64,000 bases of DNA from positions 248,001-312,000 of the forward strand of contig NZ_JBMEUF010000002.1 in the NCBI RefSeq assembly GCF_048820975.1. The letters run 5' to 3'. Source of the DNA: Glaciecola sp048820975. Lineage in GTDB: Bacteria > Pseudomonadota > Gammaproteobacteria > Enterobacterales > Alteromonadaceae. Position 1 is the first letter of the stretch. Each line of letters opens with the position of its first letter. Under the pieces are notes generated by a model. The model was not told the DNA's origin. It saw only the letters and a program-made list of their open reading frames with translations, and ran no database searches. Shown here piece by piece: positions 1-8,002 of this stretch. The translations under genes were made by a program, and so were the position numbers.

Positions 1-580
1 GGTTCATCATTGGGTCAATGACTATTATCGTATTTTCCAATAATTCAGTAGTACTTTTATCAGTTGACGCGCCATAATGATAAATAGCAGCTAATGCGGC
101 ATCAGCGCCCGAAGTTTCATTACCGTGTATTGAGTAAGCCATCCAAGCCACGGCGGGTAGGCCATCAATAATGTTATTAGCATCACCATCTTTCGTTTTA
201 CGTGGGTCAGCCAGCGCGGCAATATTGCTTAGAATATTATCCATATTGGCCAAATTTTCTGGACTTGAAATAAACACAGCGTGAAGTGGTCGGCCTTCAT
301 GAGAACGCGCATACTCAACCACCTTAAGACGATCAGTTTGTGTTTTCCACACGCCAATGGCCTCAGTTATTTGCGCAGGACTTGCTACGCGTTGCCCCAC
401 TTCAAAACCAAGAATTTCATCAGGATGCGTAAGTGCTGTATTGTAATTATGCGTGAGTATTGGCTTTTGATAGTCTATATCAGCGTTATAAGTAGGTTTC
501 ATTAACAAGCCAGAGCTGGCAAGTGAACTAGTACATAGCAAAGCGCTGAACACCGCCACTTTTATGGATGAGCTAAACAT
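1..580 (-). CDS. M14-family zinc carboxypeptidase, N-terminal part (cut by window edge)
   Basis: The reading frame opens with ATG at 580, with GAGGGA 7 nt upstream, and stays open to the left edge, so only about 193 N-terminal residues are present. Residues 1-23 form a signal peptide (MFSSSIKVAVFSALLCTSS, then an Ala/Ser cleavage region). Around residues 145-160 there is AYSIHGNETSGAD; His152 and Glu155 fit the HxxE half of the zinc site of M14 peptidases. The family hydrolyses C-terminal residues of peptides, and a secreted form would act in the periplasm or outside the cell. It is divergent from phaR, with a 144-base gap. The second zinc His and the catalytic Glu lie outside the window, so activity cannot be judged. 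Confidence 0.85.
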   Translation of the reverse strand, partial: MFSSSIKVAVFSALLCTSSLASSGLLMKPTYNADIDYQKPILTHNYNTALTHPDEILGFEVGQRVASPAQITEAIGVWKTQTDRLKVVEYARSHEGRPLHAVFISSPENLANMDNILSNIAALADPRKTKDGDANNIIDGLPAVAWMAYSIHGNETSGADAALAAIYHYGASTDKSTTELLENTIIVIDPMMN

Positions 581-724
581 GAATATTCCCTCAGTCGTTT
601 ATTGTTTTTATAGTGAAATTTACGATACAACAAAAACAAAAAGCATTCACTAGTTGGTTTCTCTTTCTTCAAGCATTGCTGTAATCTATGAAATAATAAA
701 CTTTACTCAAATAGCGATGCAGCC

Positions 725-1153
725 TTGATTATTATTAAAAAGTACCCGAATCGACGTTTATACGACACTGTAAACAGTCAATATGTCAACTTAGCTTATA
801 TCAAAACCTTAATTAATGATCATAGTGAATTTACCATTGTTGACTCTAAAACTGGCGATAACTTAACTAAAAGCGTTTTGCTGCAAATTATTACTGAATC
901 TGAAACAAACGATAGCCAATCGGTGCTAACCGATGTGTTACTTAAGCAACTAATACGCTATTACGATTCAGACATGGAGCCTTATGTTGGACAATATTTA
1001 GAACAGAGCCTTGTGCAATTTATGAATCAACAAGAAAAAGTACAAAGCGTGATGAAAAACATGGTTGATAACTCCCCCATTGCCATGTTCAGTAAAATGA
1101 TGGAACAAAACATGTCGGCTTGGTCACCCGATAAAAATAAGCAGAAAGATTAA
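725..1153 (+). CDS. phaR: PHA synthesis repressor PhaR
   Basis: The 142-aa product begins IIIKKYPNRRLYDT, the hallmark of the PHB/PHA accumulation regulator DNA-binding domain (residues about 1-62), followed by the PHB_acc segment (about 65-110). PhaR binds DNA and also PHA granules: it represses phasin genes until polymer appears and titrates it away. The start is a TTG at 725; the nearby ATG at 717 is in another frame and hits a stop at once. No strong Shine-Dalgarno is visible, which fits a weakly expressed regulator. It lies directly upstream of two phasins and phaZ, and motifs resembling PhaR operators lie in the next gap. Family assignment is firm; the operator link is inference. Confidence 0.93.
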   Translation: MIIIKKYPNRRLYDTVNSQYVNLAYIKTLINDHSEFTIVDSKTGDNLTKSVLLQIITESETNDSQSVLTDVLLKQLIRYYDSDMEPYVGQYLEQSLVQFMNQQEKVQSVMKNMVDNSPIAMFSKMMEQNMSAWSPDKNKQKD

Positions 1154-1207
1154 ACCCTTCAGTTTCAATACATTAATTCAAAAAACCATGCCTTCGTTTG
1201 TATTTTG

Positions 1208-1221
1208 TTGCGGTGCAGCAA
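1208..1221 (+). promoter_or_regulatory. phaR operator: Candidate PhaR operator 1
   Basis: The sequence TTGCGGTGCAGCAA is an imperfect inverted repeat and matches the second site at 1274 at 11 of 11 fixed positions (TTGC-N3-GCAGCAA). It ends 8 nt before the -35 hexamer of the phasin promoter. PhaR proteins of PHA producers are known to bind TGC-rich palindromes of the CTGC-N3-GCAG type. Assignment to PhaR here is inference from the motif and the adjacent gene. The same bases could also fold as a short RNA hairpin downstream of phaR. Confidence 0.6.
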
Positions 1222-1229
1222 AATAATCC

Positions 1230-1257
1230 TTGATCTTATCTAAAGATCGTCTATTAT
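1230..1257 (+). promoter_or_regulatory. Promoter of the phasin operon
   Basis: TTGATC (1230-1235) and TATTAT (1252-1257) are separated by 16 nt, a good sigma-70 arrangement, with the start of transcription expected near 1264. The promoter sits between the two TTGC-N3-GCAGCAA motifs, so a bound repressor pair would flank it. The resulting leader to the first phasin would be about 150 nt. Confidence 0.55.
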
Positions 1258-1273
1258 TTGAACATACGCAATG

Positions 1274-1287
1274 TTGCAGCGCAGCAA
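1274..1287 (+). promoter_or_regulatory. phaR operator: Candidate PhaR operator 2
   Basis: TTGCAGCGCAGCAA shares the TTGC-N3-GCAGCAA pattern with the site at 1208, start-to-start distance 66 bp (about six helical turns). It lies just past the expected transcription start, a typical repressor position. Confidence 0.6.
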
Positions 1288-1412
1288 TTACGAGTTCGCC
1301 TACCTATATAGCTTGTTATATATGAGATAAGCGGAAAAAAATAACGTCATTTTGTGTGGCAAATTGAACAAGCGCTATTGCTTCCATATTTGAATATATT
1401 GAGGAATTGAAC

Positions 1413-2135
1413 ATGTTTGGTAAATTTTCAGAACAAATGAAAAAATCAGCGCAGCCTGCAACAAGTTTATTAGGCATGAATGCTAAAACCTTAGAGTTGC
1501 TATCAACTCAGCAAACCATATTCTTTTCTGGTGTTATGAATGATAGCGTTAAGTTGCTTAGCACCTTGTCTGATCAAACCGAATTAAAAGGGATAGTTGC
1601 GGCGCAGTCAGTATACGCAGAATCACTGAGAGAACGTATGACCAGCGTTTCAAAAACGGCCTACTCTGAACTCAATGGTATTCGCGCTGAAATGACCGAT
1701 ATTGTTAAAGGCAGCCTTGAAAGCGTAAGTGAGCAAACCAAAGCTGCTTTTAAAGACGCACAAAATACGCCGCCTGCATCAGCGGTAACAGCGGCAGCGC
1801 CCGTTAAAGCCACTGCGGTAAAAAAAGCACCCGTTAAAAAGCCTGCTGTAAAGAAAGAAACTAGCGCAAAAGCGAACACTGCGCCTGCAAAATCAGCTGC
1901 GCCAACAAAAGCCAAAGCGTCGGCAGAAAAGAAACCTGCCACTAAAACCGCAGCAAAAGCAGCAGTAAAGAGCACCGCTAAAACACCTGCTAAGCCCGCG
2001 GCAAAAGCAACGGCAAGTAACACAAAAGCGAGCGCGGTGAAAACCGAGAGCCAAGTGAAAGCCGAAACAACACCAGCCAGTAAGAGTGTTGCCAATTTAT
2101 CACCTGCTGATGTAAAAGCAGCAGGTAAATCATAA
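1413..2135 (+). CDS. Phasin with histone-like Lys/Ala-rich tail
   Basis: The product is a 240-aa granule-associated protein. Residues 1-115 form the amphipathic helical phasin domain (start MFGKFSEQMKKSAQPAT, then an LLSTQQTIFFSGVMNDSVKL stretch). Residues from about 120 to the end consist mainly of Ala, Lys, Pro, Thr and Ser in AAKP/KKPAVKK-like units, as in histone H1-like and PhaF-like tails. The phasin domain coats PHA granules, and the basic tail probably binds DNA and could anchor granules to the nucleoid. ATG at 1413 has GAGGA 7 nt upstream, so it is preferred to the in-frame TTG at 1407. It is first in an operon with the second phasin (38-base gap). Tail function is inferred from composition. 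Confidence 0.85.
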   Translation: MFGKFSEQMKKSAQPATSLLGMNAKTLELLSTQQTIFFSGVMNDSVKLLSTLSDQTELKGIVAAQSVYAESLRERMTSVSKTAYSELNGIRAEMTDIVKGSLESVSEQTKAAFKDAQNTPPASAVTAAAPVKATAVKKAPVKKPAVKKETSAKANTAPAKSAAPTKAKASAEKKPATKTAAKAAVKSTAKTPAKPAAKATASNTKASAVKTESQVKAETTPASKSVANLSPADVKAAGKS

Positions 2136-2173
2136 TCTATTTTTAATTACACTACTTCCTATTGGAGAATACT

Positions 2174-2518
2174 ATGTTAGACAAAATGAACGAGCAGTTG
2201 AAAGAATCAATGAAGCCTGTTACTGAGCTAGCGACTCTTAACATGTCTACTTTGCAAGAACTTGCTGAAAAGCAAAATGCATTATTTAGCACACTGTTAA
2301 GCAATGGAGTAGCGTTTGCAGAAACAGCGGGCCAGCAAAAAGATGTAATGAGCCTAGCTGAAGCACAAAAAGCCTATTTAGAAACGCTACAAGAAACAAT
2401 TACTGAATCAGCTAAAGAGACATATTCATTAGTGTCTGGTGCTCAGCAAAAAGCAGGCGCTATGTTCAAAGACTTAAGCGAAGAAGTTACTGCAAAAATG
2501 GCTACTGTAGCAAAGTAA
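2174..2518 (+). CDS. Phasin family protein
   Basis: This is a short (114 aa) phasin with the same start pattern as its upstream neighbour (MLDKMNEQLKESMKPVTELA, then TLQELAEKQNALFSTLL). It is almost entirely amphipathic helix and lacks the basic tail. It probably coats PHA granules and sets their size and number. ATG at 2174 follows GGAG by 6 nt; the in-frame TTG at 2162 has no ribosome-binding site. It is probably co-transcribed with the first phasin and ends before a strong terminator, suggesting the pair is made in excess over the depolymerase downstream. Confidence 0.87.
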   Translation: MLDKMNEQLKESMKPVTELATLNMSTLQELAEKQNALFSTLLSNGVAFAETAGQQKDVMSLAEAQKAYLETLQETITESAKETYSLVSGAQQKAGAMFKDLSEEVTAKMATVAK

Positions 2519-2558
2519 TTTCTGTGCCTTTAGGCCAGCGGTTAATTTGTTAGCACAC

Positions 2559-2621
2559 AACTTCAATCACTAAAATGTAGCGGCTATCAGGCTAGTACAT
2601 TAACAGTGATTGAAGTTTTTT
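2559..2621 (+). terminator. Rho-independent terminator of the phasin operon
   Basis: AACTTCAATCACT (2559-2571) pairs perfectly with AGTGATTGAAGTT (2605-2617), with a second inner pairing AATGTA/TACATT, and T residues run from 2616 to 2621. The stem is long and directly followed by the U-tract. phaZ starts 26 bases later, so this site probably limits read-through from phasins into phaZ. Confidence 0.8.
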
Positions 2622-2646
2622 ACCTTTACCCTTTGGAGAATCATCC

Positions 2647-3870
2647 ATGAATTATCAAGCTTATGATTATTTAGCACGCACAGGGCAAATGATGAATGAA
2701 GGGCTCAGTATTTTTAATGATATTGTTACCCATCCTTCAAACCCTTGGTCATATACATGGACGGGCCGCTTAGCAAACGCATCTTTAGAAACCGCGATGC
2801 GCCTTACGCGCAGATACGACAAACTTGGTTTTGATATTGAAGAAGTTGAAGCTTCTGACGGCTCGGGTAGATTCAAAGTGCGCGAAGAGGTGGTGTTGTC
2901 AAAACCCTTTTGTGATTTGATGCATTTTGACCGTATTGGCCATACAGATAAAGATAAAGTATTACTTGTTGCACCGCTCTCAGGACACCATGCTACCTTG
3001 TTAAAAGGAACCGTTGAAGCGCTTTTACCCGGCCATGAAATTTACATTACTGATTGGAAAGATGCGCGCGAGGTTCCGCTTGATGCTGGGCCATTTTCTT
3101 TTGATTGCTATGTTACCTATTTAATAGAATTCTTAGAATTTTTAGGCAAAGACACGCACCTAATTGCCATTTGCCAACCTACGGTTCAAGCCCTGATTGC
3201 GACGGCAGTTATGGCGCAAGAAAAAAACGAAAATTCACCCAAAACCTTAACCCTTATGGCAGGGCCCTTGGATACCACAAAGAATCCAACACGCGTTAAT
3301 GAATTTGCGCATACTCGCCCTATGAGTTGGTTTAAAAATGTGGCAATTATGGAAGTCCCCAGCGGCTATCCAGGCGCTGGCAGAAAAGTTTATCCGGGCT
3401 TTATGCAGTTAGGCGGGTTCATATCTATGAATCAGAAGAACCATATTCAAAAGTACGCTGATTTTTTCCAAAACTTATTAATAGGCGAGCAAGAAGATGC
3501 GGATAGATTTCGCGCTTTTTACGATGAATACCTAGCGGTACTAGACATGCCAGCGGAATTTTACCTAGAAACAATAGAGCGTGTTTTTAAAAACAACGAA
3601 ATAGCCAATGGCACTATTACTTACAAAGGTGAGCCTATCGACTTTACCGCAATTGTTGATACCCCCTTACTGACCGTAGAGGGTGCAAACGATGATATAT
3701 GTGGCTTAGGCCAAACCGAGGCGGCGCAAAACTTATGTAAAAGTATTCCGCATAATATGCGCAAGCATCATGTACAAGCTGGCGCAGGCCATTATGGAAT
3801 ATTCAGCGGTTCAATGTACCGAAAAAACATTAGGCCTATTGTGACAGAGTTTATCAATAAATATGAATAG
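2647..3870 (+). CDS. phaZ: Intracellular PHA depolymerase PhaZ
   Basis: The 407-aa product is an alpha/beta-hydrolase of the intracellular PHB depolymerase type, which degrades native granules to hydroxyalkanoate units. The start MNYQAYDYLARTGQMMNEG, the HLIAICQPTVQ motif with the catalytic Cys176 in place of the usual lipase-box Ser, an acidic residue near VEGANDDICG and the final AGAGHYGIFSGS motif with the catalytic His are all typical. Length is as usual for the family. ATG follows GGAG by 9 nt. It completes the regulator/phasin/depolymerase module. No PHA synthase (phaC) or thiolase (phaA) lies in the window; the reductase phaB is at 10192. Confidence 0.93.
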   Translation: MNYQAYDYLARTGQMMNEGLSIFNDIVTHPSNPWSYTWTGRLANASLETAMRLTRRYDKLGFDIEEVEASDGSGRFKVREEVVLSKPFCDLMHFDRIGHTDKDKVLLVAPLSGHHATLLKGTVEALLPGHEIYITDWKDAREVPLDAGPFSFDCYVTYLIEFLEFLGKDTHLIAICQPTVQALIATAVMAQEKNENSPKTLTLMAGPLDTTKNPTRVNEFAHTRPMSWFKNVAIMEVPSGYPGAGRKVYPGFMQLGGFISMNQKNHIQKYADFFQNLLIGEQEDADRFRAFYDEYLAVLDMPAEFYLETIERVFKNNEIANGTITYKGEPIDFTAIVDTPLLTVEGANDDICGLGQTEAAQNLCKSIPHNMRKHHVQAGAGHYGIFSGSMYRKNIRPIVTEFINKYE

Positions 3871-3877
3871 CCCGGCG

Positions 3878-3897
3878 AAGGCTTCAACTAGCCTTTT
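3878..3897 (+). terminator. Weak hairpin terminator after phaZ
   Basis: AAGGCT (3878-3883) and AGCCTT (3890-3895) form a short stem with a 6-nt loop followed by TT. It overlaps the 3' end of the convergent usher gene. The U-tract is short, so efficiency is doubtful. Confidence 0.4.
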
Positions 3898-6653
3898 GCA
3901 ATAAGGTTTTGCTCAATAAGAGCAATGGTGTCAACAGAAATTATGTCACCTAACTCGCTGGCAGTTACAGTGATTTCTTGCTCTTGTTGCAAGCCTAAAC
4001 GAGAAAGATGCTCATGATCAATAAGCAGCTTGTACTTGCCCGGTGGTATATGGGTAAAGAAATAATATCCATCACTTTGCGTGCTAGTTTCCCATGAAAG
4101 CTCTCCATCTATTTGGTGAAGCCTAACGGTAAGGCCTAACAAGCCTTTTTCCTTACCATTTTTTAAAGCGACTACGCTGCCCTCAATATCATTTACCGGT
4201 AGCAAGGGAAAATACACCCTGTTGATCCCCCCTGCATGGCTCGCAACAATTTTCTTTGCATCCGATGGCAGTAAAAAAGGGTCTTCTAAACTTGTTTCAT
4301 CTACACTTACCGCTTGATAATCTGACATAGTAAATAACTTCGTTGTACCGTTACTTTGCGTACTTTGTTTGCGCCAATCAGCGGCACCTAAAAACTTTAT
4401 TCCTGATAAGGGCTCATCTGAATCTGAGAGTTTTCCATCACGGTCATTGTCAATAAATGCGACCGCTTCAATTTGTCGTGCTGAGTTCCCTTTTACCTTG
4501 TCAAACCGATAGTTATATTTTGAACCCGTTTGATACAAGCTACCGCTTATACCAATTTGCGCATTCCAATGGCCTTTGTTATCAATACTGCCGCCTACTT
4601 GTAGGTTAAAGTAGTCAGTTCGCCAACTAAGTTGATGCGCAAGTTTAAGACGGGCATTGTCTGAACTGCTGTAACTTAGGCGTGTTTCGTTGAATGTAGT
4701 TGCTTGCTGCGGCCAGCGTAGGTTCATGGAATAGCGCTCAATACGTTGACCATCTATGGGTAACCACGACAAATTATGGCTCACTTGCCATGCACCAATG
4801 TTATGTGAAAGAAACATACTGTGAGAAAGTTTAGATGACTCACCTTGTTCGTTATATTGCAGGGTATTAGATAATGTCCCGCCAATAATTTGCTGGCTTG
4901 AGTTAACTGACATTAAACGCCGAACCGCCATGTCTTTAAATCGCTGCTCGCTAAAGTTAAAACCTAAACCCATTTTAAATGGAAAATCGACTTTGCCTCG
5001 CAAACGCAGTTTAAGCTCTTGGCGTAAGCCTCTTGTTGAACTGTGTTTATCGCTCTCAAAATCGTTTAAATACTTAAGACTCAAATTGCCTGTAACAGAG
5101 TTACCAATGTTACTGTTTACCCCTAAAAACAATGCTTGGCCCGCATCTTGTGCCCCGTTTTCACTTACATAGGAATTGCTATGCACGTAACTTGCTCTAA
5201 ATAAACTACTCCATTTAGTATAATCAAACGATGTCGATAGAAATCTAGTGGGCTTAGTGTTTACCTCACTTAGCTCAGGTGCTTGCGCGCTATTTGCTGG
5301 GTCTAAGCCAACAAATTCATTCCATTGAACTTCAGCAGTTAAATTTTCATTTAGGCCGTAAGCCATCGTAGCCCTTAGGTTTTTATCGTAGTGGGCACTT
5401 TCAGAATTTGAATTGTTAAACAGCGTCTTATTGGCATCACCAAAGCTCAGAGAAAAATCCATTTGTTGATTCTGCAACTGGCTTTGCCCTACATGCACAA
5501 CCTTTTGGCGATATTCCTCTTGGCCTTGAGGGCCGTAAAGATGAATAGAGAAACGATTAATGCCTATAAACGTAGCAACTTGGCTAAACACAATTAAGTT
5601 ATTTTCATCAGCCGTTTGCTCCGCTACAAACTGCCCGTTTCTAAACAACACAGCACGCCACCCAGGAAGTACCGTTTCCTCTATTTGGATGCTGCTAAAA
5701 TTGCGCCTTTGATTTTGTGAATGACTATAAACATGCAAGCCAAGCATTTGTTTAGTTGAAGACACTAACTCATCACCTAAAGAGGTGATATCGCCGAATT
5801 CATATTTGATGGCACGTTCATCTATGGTTTGTAAATTGCCTAACAAGGTATCTTGTGAATTTGAACTGATGATATTTTTACTAAATTTAGCAAAATTAGC
5901 CGTGTAGTTTGAACCATGAATAAAGCGATACTCGCTTGCCAAGCCCATTAAATCTAAGTTTGCATTTAAGTTTGTTTGATAGCGTGTGTTGGTTCTTCCA
6001 TTTAATCTTTGCGTGCTGGCAGTAACTCGGTAATTCACTATAGGGTGGCTAAACAATCTATATGCATCTTGGACTATAGGGTAAACGTCAACATTAGGCT
6101 CATTAAAAAATGTATTAATCTGAAGATGCTTATTCTTTTTTAAACCAAGATCAGCTTCTACGCTTGTAAAGTTAAGTTGTTGGAGCTTTTCATTAAAGTT
6201 TACCTCACCTACAAAAAGATGCGACAAGGTAAGTACATCTATGTAGGTATCAAAATCATCGGTATACCAATACCCACGGCTTGTTCCTGTAGATTCAAGG
6301 CTAATATCAAAGTCGCAAAGCTTATCGGTAGAGTCTGAGTTGTCGTATGCGGAGTAAAATTGATGATTGTCTATATCAAAATGCCAGGGGAGGTCGAGTA
6401 AAAACCCTAATTGAGAGATGGCGACAAAGAAAGTACCATCATGTGCATATAAATCAATACTATCAGCAACCGGGCGGTTGTTAACGCGCATTACGGCTAT
6501 AACCAAATTATCTTCATTAATACTGACTTGCTGTAACTTTTTAGGCGCAGTGCAGCTGCTTGCCATTACGTTTTGTGCATACAACACAATTAGCAACACA
6601 ATTAGCAACACAATTAGAAGCCGCATAATTAAGACAGCCATCCATGGGCCCAT
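3888..6653 (-). CDS. Outer-membrane usher-like protein of a chaperone/usher system
   Basis: The 921-aa product has a very hydrophobic signal sequence (LLIV repeated three times), an N-terminal region (about 35-170) with the VNNRPVADSIDLYAHDG pattern, a middle region typical of long ushers (PGWRAVLFRNGQFV, then NRFSIHLYGPQGQ, about 325-385) and a stretch rich in alternating polar/aromatic strands (about 390-720), probably the beta-barrel. The C-terminus carries an SD-repeat-like segment with a Ca-binding-like loop (DNDRDGKLSDSDE, about 740) and a carboxypeptidase-regulatory-like Ig fold (YYFFTHIPPGKYKL, about 875). Role: outer-membrane pore and assembly platform for the subunit encoded upstream. 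It follows the chaperone by 27 nt. The start is uncertain: ATGs at 6653, 6641 and 6626 are in frame and none has an ideal ribosome-binding site. Confidence 0.75.
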   Translation of the reverse strand: MGPWMAVLIMRLLIVLLIVLLIVLYAQNVMASSCTAPKKLQQVSINEDNLVIAVMRVNNRPVADSIDLYAHDGTFFVAISQLGFLLDLPWHFDIDNHQFYSAYDNSDSTDKLCDFDISLESTGTSRGYWYTDDFDTYIDVLTLSHLFVGEVNFNEKLQQLNFTSVEADLGLKKNKHLQINTFFNEPNVDVYPIVQDAYRLFSHPIVNYRVTASTQRLNGRTNTRYQTNLNANLDLMGLASEYRFIHGSNYTANFAKFSKNIISSNSQDTLLGNLQTIDERAIKYEFGDITSLGDELVSSTKQMLGLHVYSHSQNQRRNFSSIQIEETVLPGWRAVLFRNGQFVAEQTADENNLIVFSQVATFIGINRFSIHLYGPQGQEEYRQKVVHVGQSQLQNQQMDFSLSFGDANKTLFNNSNSESAHYDKNLRATMAYGLNENLTAEVQWNEFVGLDPANSAQAPELSEVNTKPTRFLSTSFDYTKWSSLFRASYVHSNSYVSENGAQDAGQALFLGVNSNIGNSVTGNLSLKYLNDFESDKHSSTRGLRQELKLRLRGKVDFPFKMGLGFNFSEQRFKDMAVRRLMSVNSSQQIIGGTLSNTLQYNEQGESSKLSHSMFLSHNIGAWQVSHNLSWLPIDGQRIERYSMNLRWPQQATTFNETRLSYSSSDNARLKLAHQLSWRTDYFNLQVGGSIDNKGHWNAQIGISGSLYQTGSKYNYRFDKVKGNSARQIEAVAFIDNDRDGKLSDSDEPLSGIKFLGAADWRKQSTQSNGTTKLFTMSDYQAVSVDETSLEDPFLLPSDAKKIVASHAGGINRVYFPLLPVNDIEGSVVALKNGKEKGLLGLTVRLHQIDGELSWETSTQSDGYYFFTHIPPGKYKLLIDHEHLSRLGLQQEQEITVTASELGDIISVDTIALIEQNLIAKG
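6582..6617 (-). repeat. Three perfect 12-bp tandem copies inside the usher signal peptide
   Basis: CAACACAATTAG occurs three times without a mismatch at 6582, 6594 and 6606. On the coding strand each copy adds the same four hydrophobic residues (Leu/Ile/Val) to the signal-peptide core. Gain or loss of a copy would keep the frame but change core length. Confidence 0.9.
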
Positions 6654-6680
6654 CCTTGGGCAAGATGTAAACTCAAGAAT

Positions 6681-7430
6681 CTAGAGTTCTATTGACGTTT
6701 GCGTAATGATGTTGCCACCAAATGCAATTACTTCCTGATATTCAACATGGAGCTTATCGCCAGGTGTTACATTGTTTAAAGGGATAAGTACCTTGCGTTT
6801 ATTCAAAGGTGTATAAACTGCTACACCATTTAATAGTCCTACTTGATCACCCTCGTCATTGGTCACTGAAAAGTTCCCAAATAAAGAGCGGTTCCCTTCA
6901 AGTGTTTGCCACACTTCCAGTTGTGGTGTGTCATTAAAATACACGATTCTTGAATTTACTAACTCTGTTTTCGCGTTCGTATCACCATGGCGAACAATAA
7001 TCGGCATGTTATACGAAAGTTGCGAATTCAACGTGACTGCTTCAGGTTTATCTGTTGCAATTGATGTAGTGATGGAAAGTACCGCCCTGTACTCTCCGTC
7101 ATCTAAATTACGCGGTCTTCTCACTGAAAACCGTATTACTTGTTTGCCACCGGGTTCTACCACTCCTCGCTTGGGAGAGAACTTAAGCATAGAAACTGCA
7201 GAGTTATCAAGCTCTTTAACCCTTACAATCCCACCTTGCTCATCCATTTCTACCAAATGCAATTTAGTACTAAATTGCATTGGACTCCCGCCCGAGTTCC
7301 TTAATTGCACAGCATCTGAACGCTCGTTTTCAGCAAAAAACAGCCTGTTTTTAGACAGCGTAATGTTGGCACTTGCGTTCATACTAGTGCAAAGTAAAAC
7401 AACTAGTAACATGGTAATGCACTTCAACAT
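6681..7430 (-). CDS. PapD-like periplasmic pilus chaperone
   Basis: The 249-aa product has a signal peptide (MLKCITMLLVVLLCTSMNASA) and two Ig-like domains. Domain 1 (about 22-140) holds the pilus-chaperone pattern: NITLSKNRLFFAENERSDAV, then ISF-like strands and the conserved basic residues of the subunit-binding cleft (FSVRRPRNLDDGEYRAVLSI). Domain 2 covers about 150-245. It should donate a strand to the DUF4402-like subunit in the periplasm and hand it to the usher. ATG at 7430 follows AAGGA by 8 nt, which decides it over an upstream in-frame TTG at 7454. It lies 59 nt after the subunit gene and 27 nt before the usher, on the same strand. Confidence 0.82.
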   Translation of the reverse strand: MLKCITMLLVVLLCTSMNASANITLSKNRLFFAENERSDAVQLRNSGGSPMQFSTKLHLVEMDEQGGIVRVKELDNSAVSMLKFSPKRGVVEPGGKQVIRFSVRRPRNLDDGEYRAVLSITTSIATDKPEAVTLNSQLSYNMPIIVRHGDTNAKTELVNSRIVYFNDTPQLEVWQTLEGNRSLFGNFSVTNDEGDQVGLLNGVAVYTPLNKRKVLIPLNNVTPGDKLHVEYQEVIAFGGNIITQTSIEL

Positions 7431-7489
7431 AGTTAGGTTCCTTAATGGCAGCAATAGAGTGATTTAAACCCAGTGTTTAACAATTATAT

Positions 7490-8002
7490 TTATTGGAAAT
7501 TTACGTCTACTAAGTAGTCAGCCGTATATGCCTGTCCTGGCGTAAGTGCTGTATCAACCGTCATTGCGCCATAAACGTTAATGGTAAGATCATCACCCGT
7601 TCCATTAGTTGTTACTGAGGTTAAAGTGCCATCATTAATTGCATTGTGTGCCGCAGCGGCATTTTGGATATCAACAATAGGTTCAAATGTTACGTTTGAA
7701 CCTGAACTACCCGATACCGTTACGTTAAGAGGCGTATTGGCAATAAGTCCCGAAACCGTAACAACACCTAAGGCAATATTGCCGTTTGACGCGTCACAAG
7801 CGCCGGTGATAATACCGGTTGAATCCATGTTACAAATTGAGCCAGTGGTTGGCTGCATAGCACCAAAGTGCAAGGCAGTTGTTTGAGCAATACTTGAATC
7901 ACTAATAGCGTTAACTGTAGCGGTAAAAGTCTCGCTTGACGCGAAAGAAAGGCTAGCTAAAGACATAAGTGCAGCAGCACCAACTAATTTAAATTTTCTC
8001 AT
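7490..8002 (-). CDS. Secreted DUF4402-like pilus subunit candidate
   Basis: The product has 170 aa, with a clear signal peptide (MRKFKLVGAAALMSLASLSFA). The mature protein is Thr/Ala/Ser/Val-rich and beta-strand-like, with one Cys pair about 12 residues apart (SICNM and GACDA) that can form a small disulfide loop. It ends with the alternating pattern AYTADYLVDVNFQ typical of DUF4402-type and fimbrial subunits. As the only subunit-like gene beside chaperone and usher it is probably the polymerising pilin or a surface coat protein. GGAGA lies 7 nt before ATG. The 59-nt gap before the chaperone gene contains only a weak AT-rich hairpin. Family assignment is by pattern recognition. Confidence 0.7.
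   Translation of the reverse strand: MRKFKLVGAAALMSLASLSFASSETFTATVNAISDSSIAQTTALHFGAMQPTTGSICNMDSTGIITGACDASNGNIALGVVTVSGLIANTPLNVTVSGSSGSNVTFEPIVDIQNAAAAHNAINDGTLTSVTTNGTGDDLTINVYGAMTVDTALTPGQAYTADYLVDVNFQ

Noticed and set aside
1661..2095. 144-aa Ala/Phe/Val-rich open frame antisense to the first phasin
   Set aside because: It mirrors the Lys/Ala-rich tail codons on the opposite strand; no ribosome-binding site or family.
6859..7467. 202-aa open frame antisense to the chaperone gene
   Set aside because: The opposite strand encodes a clear pilus chaperone with signal peptide; the antisense product shows no known motif.
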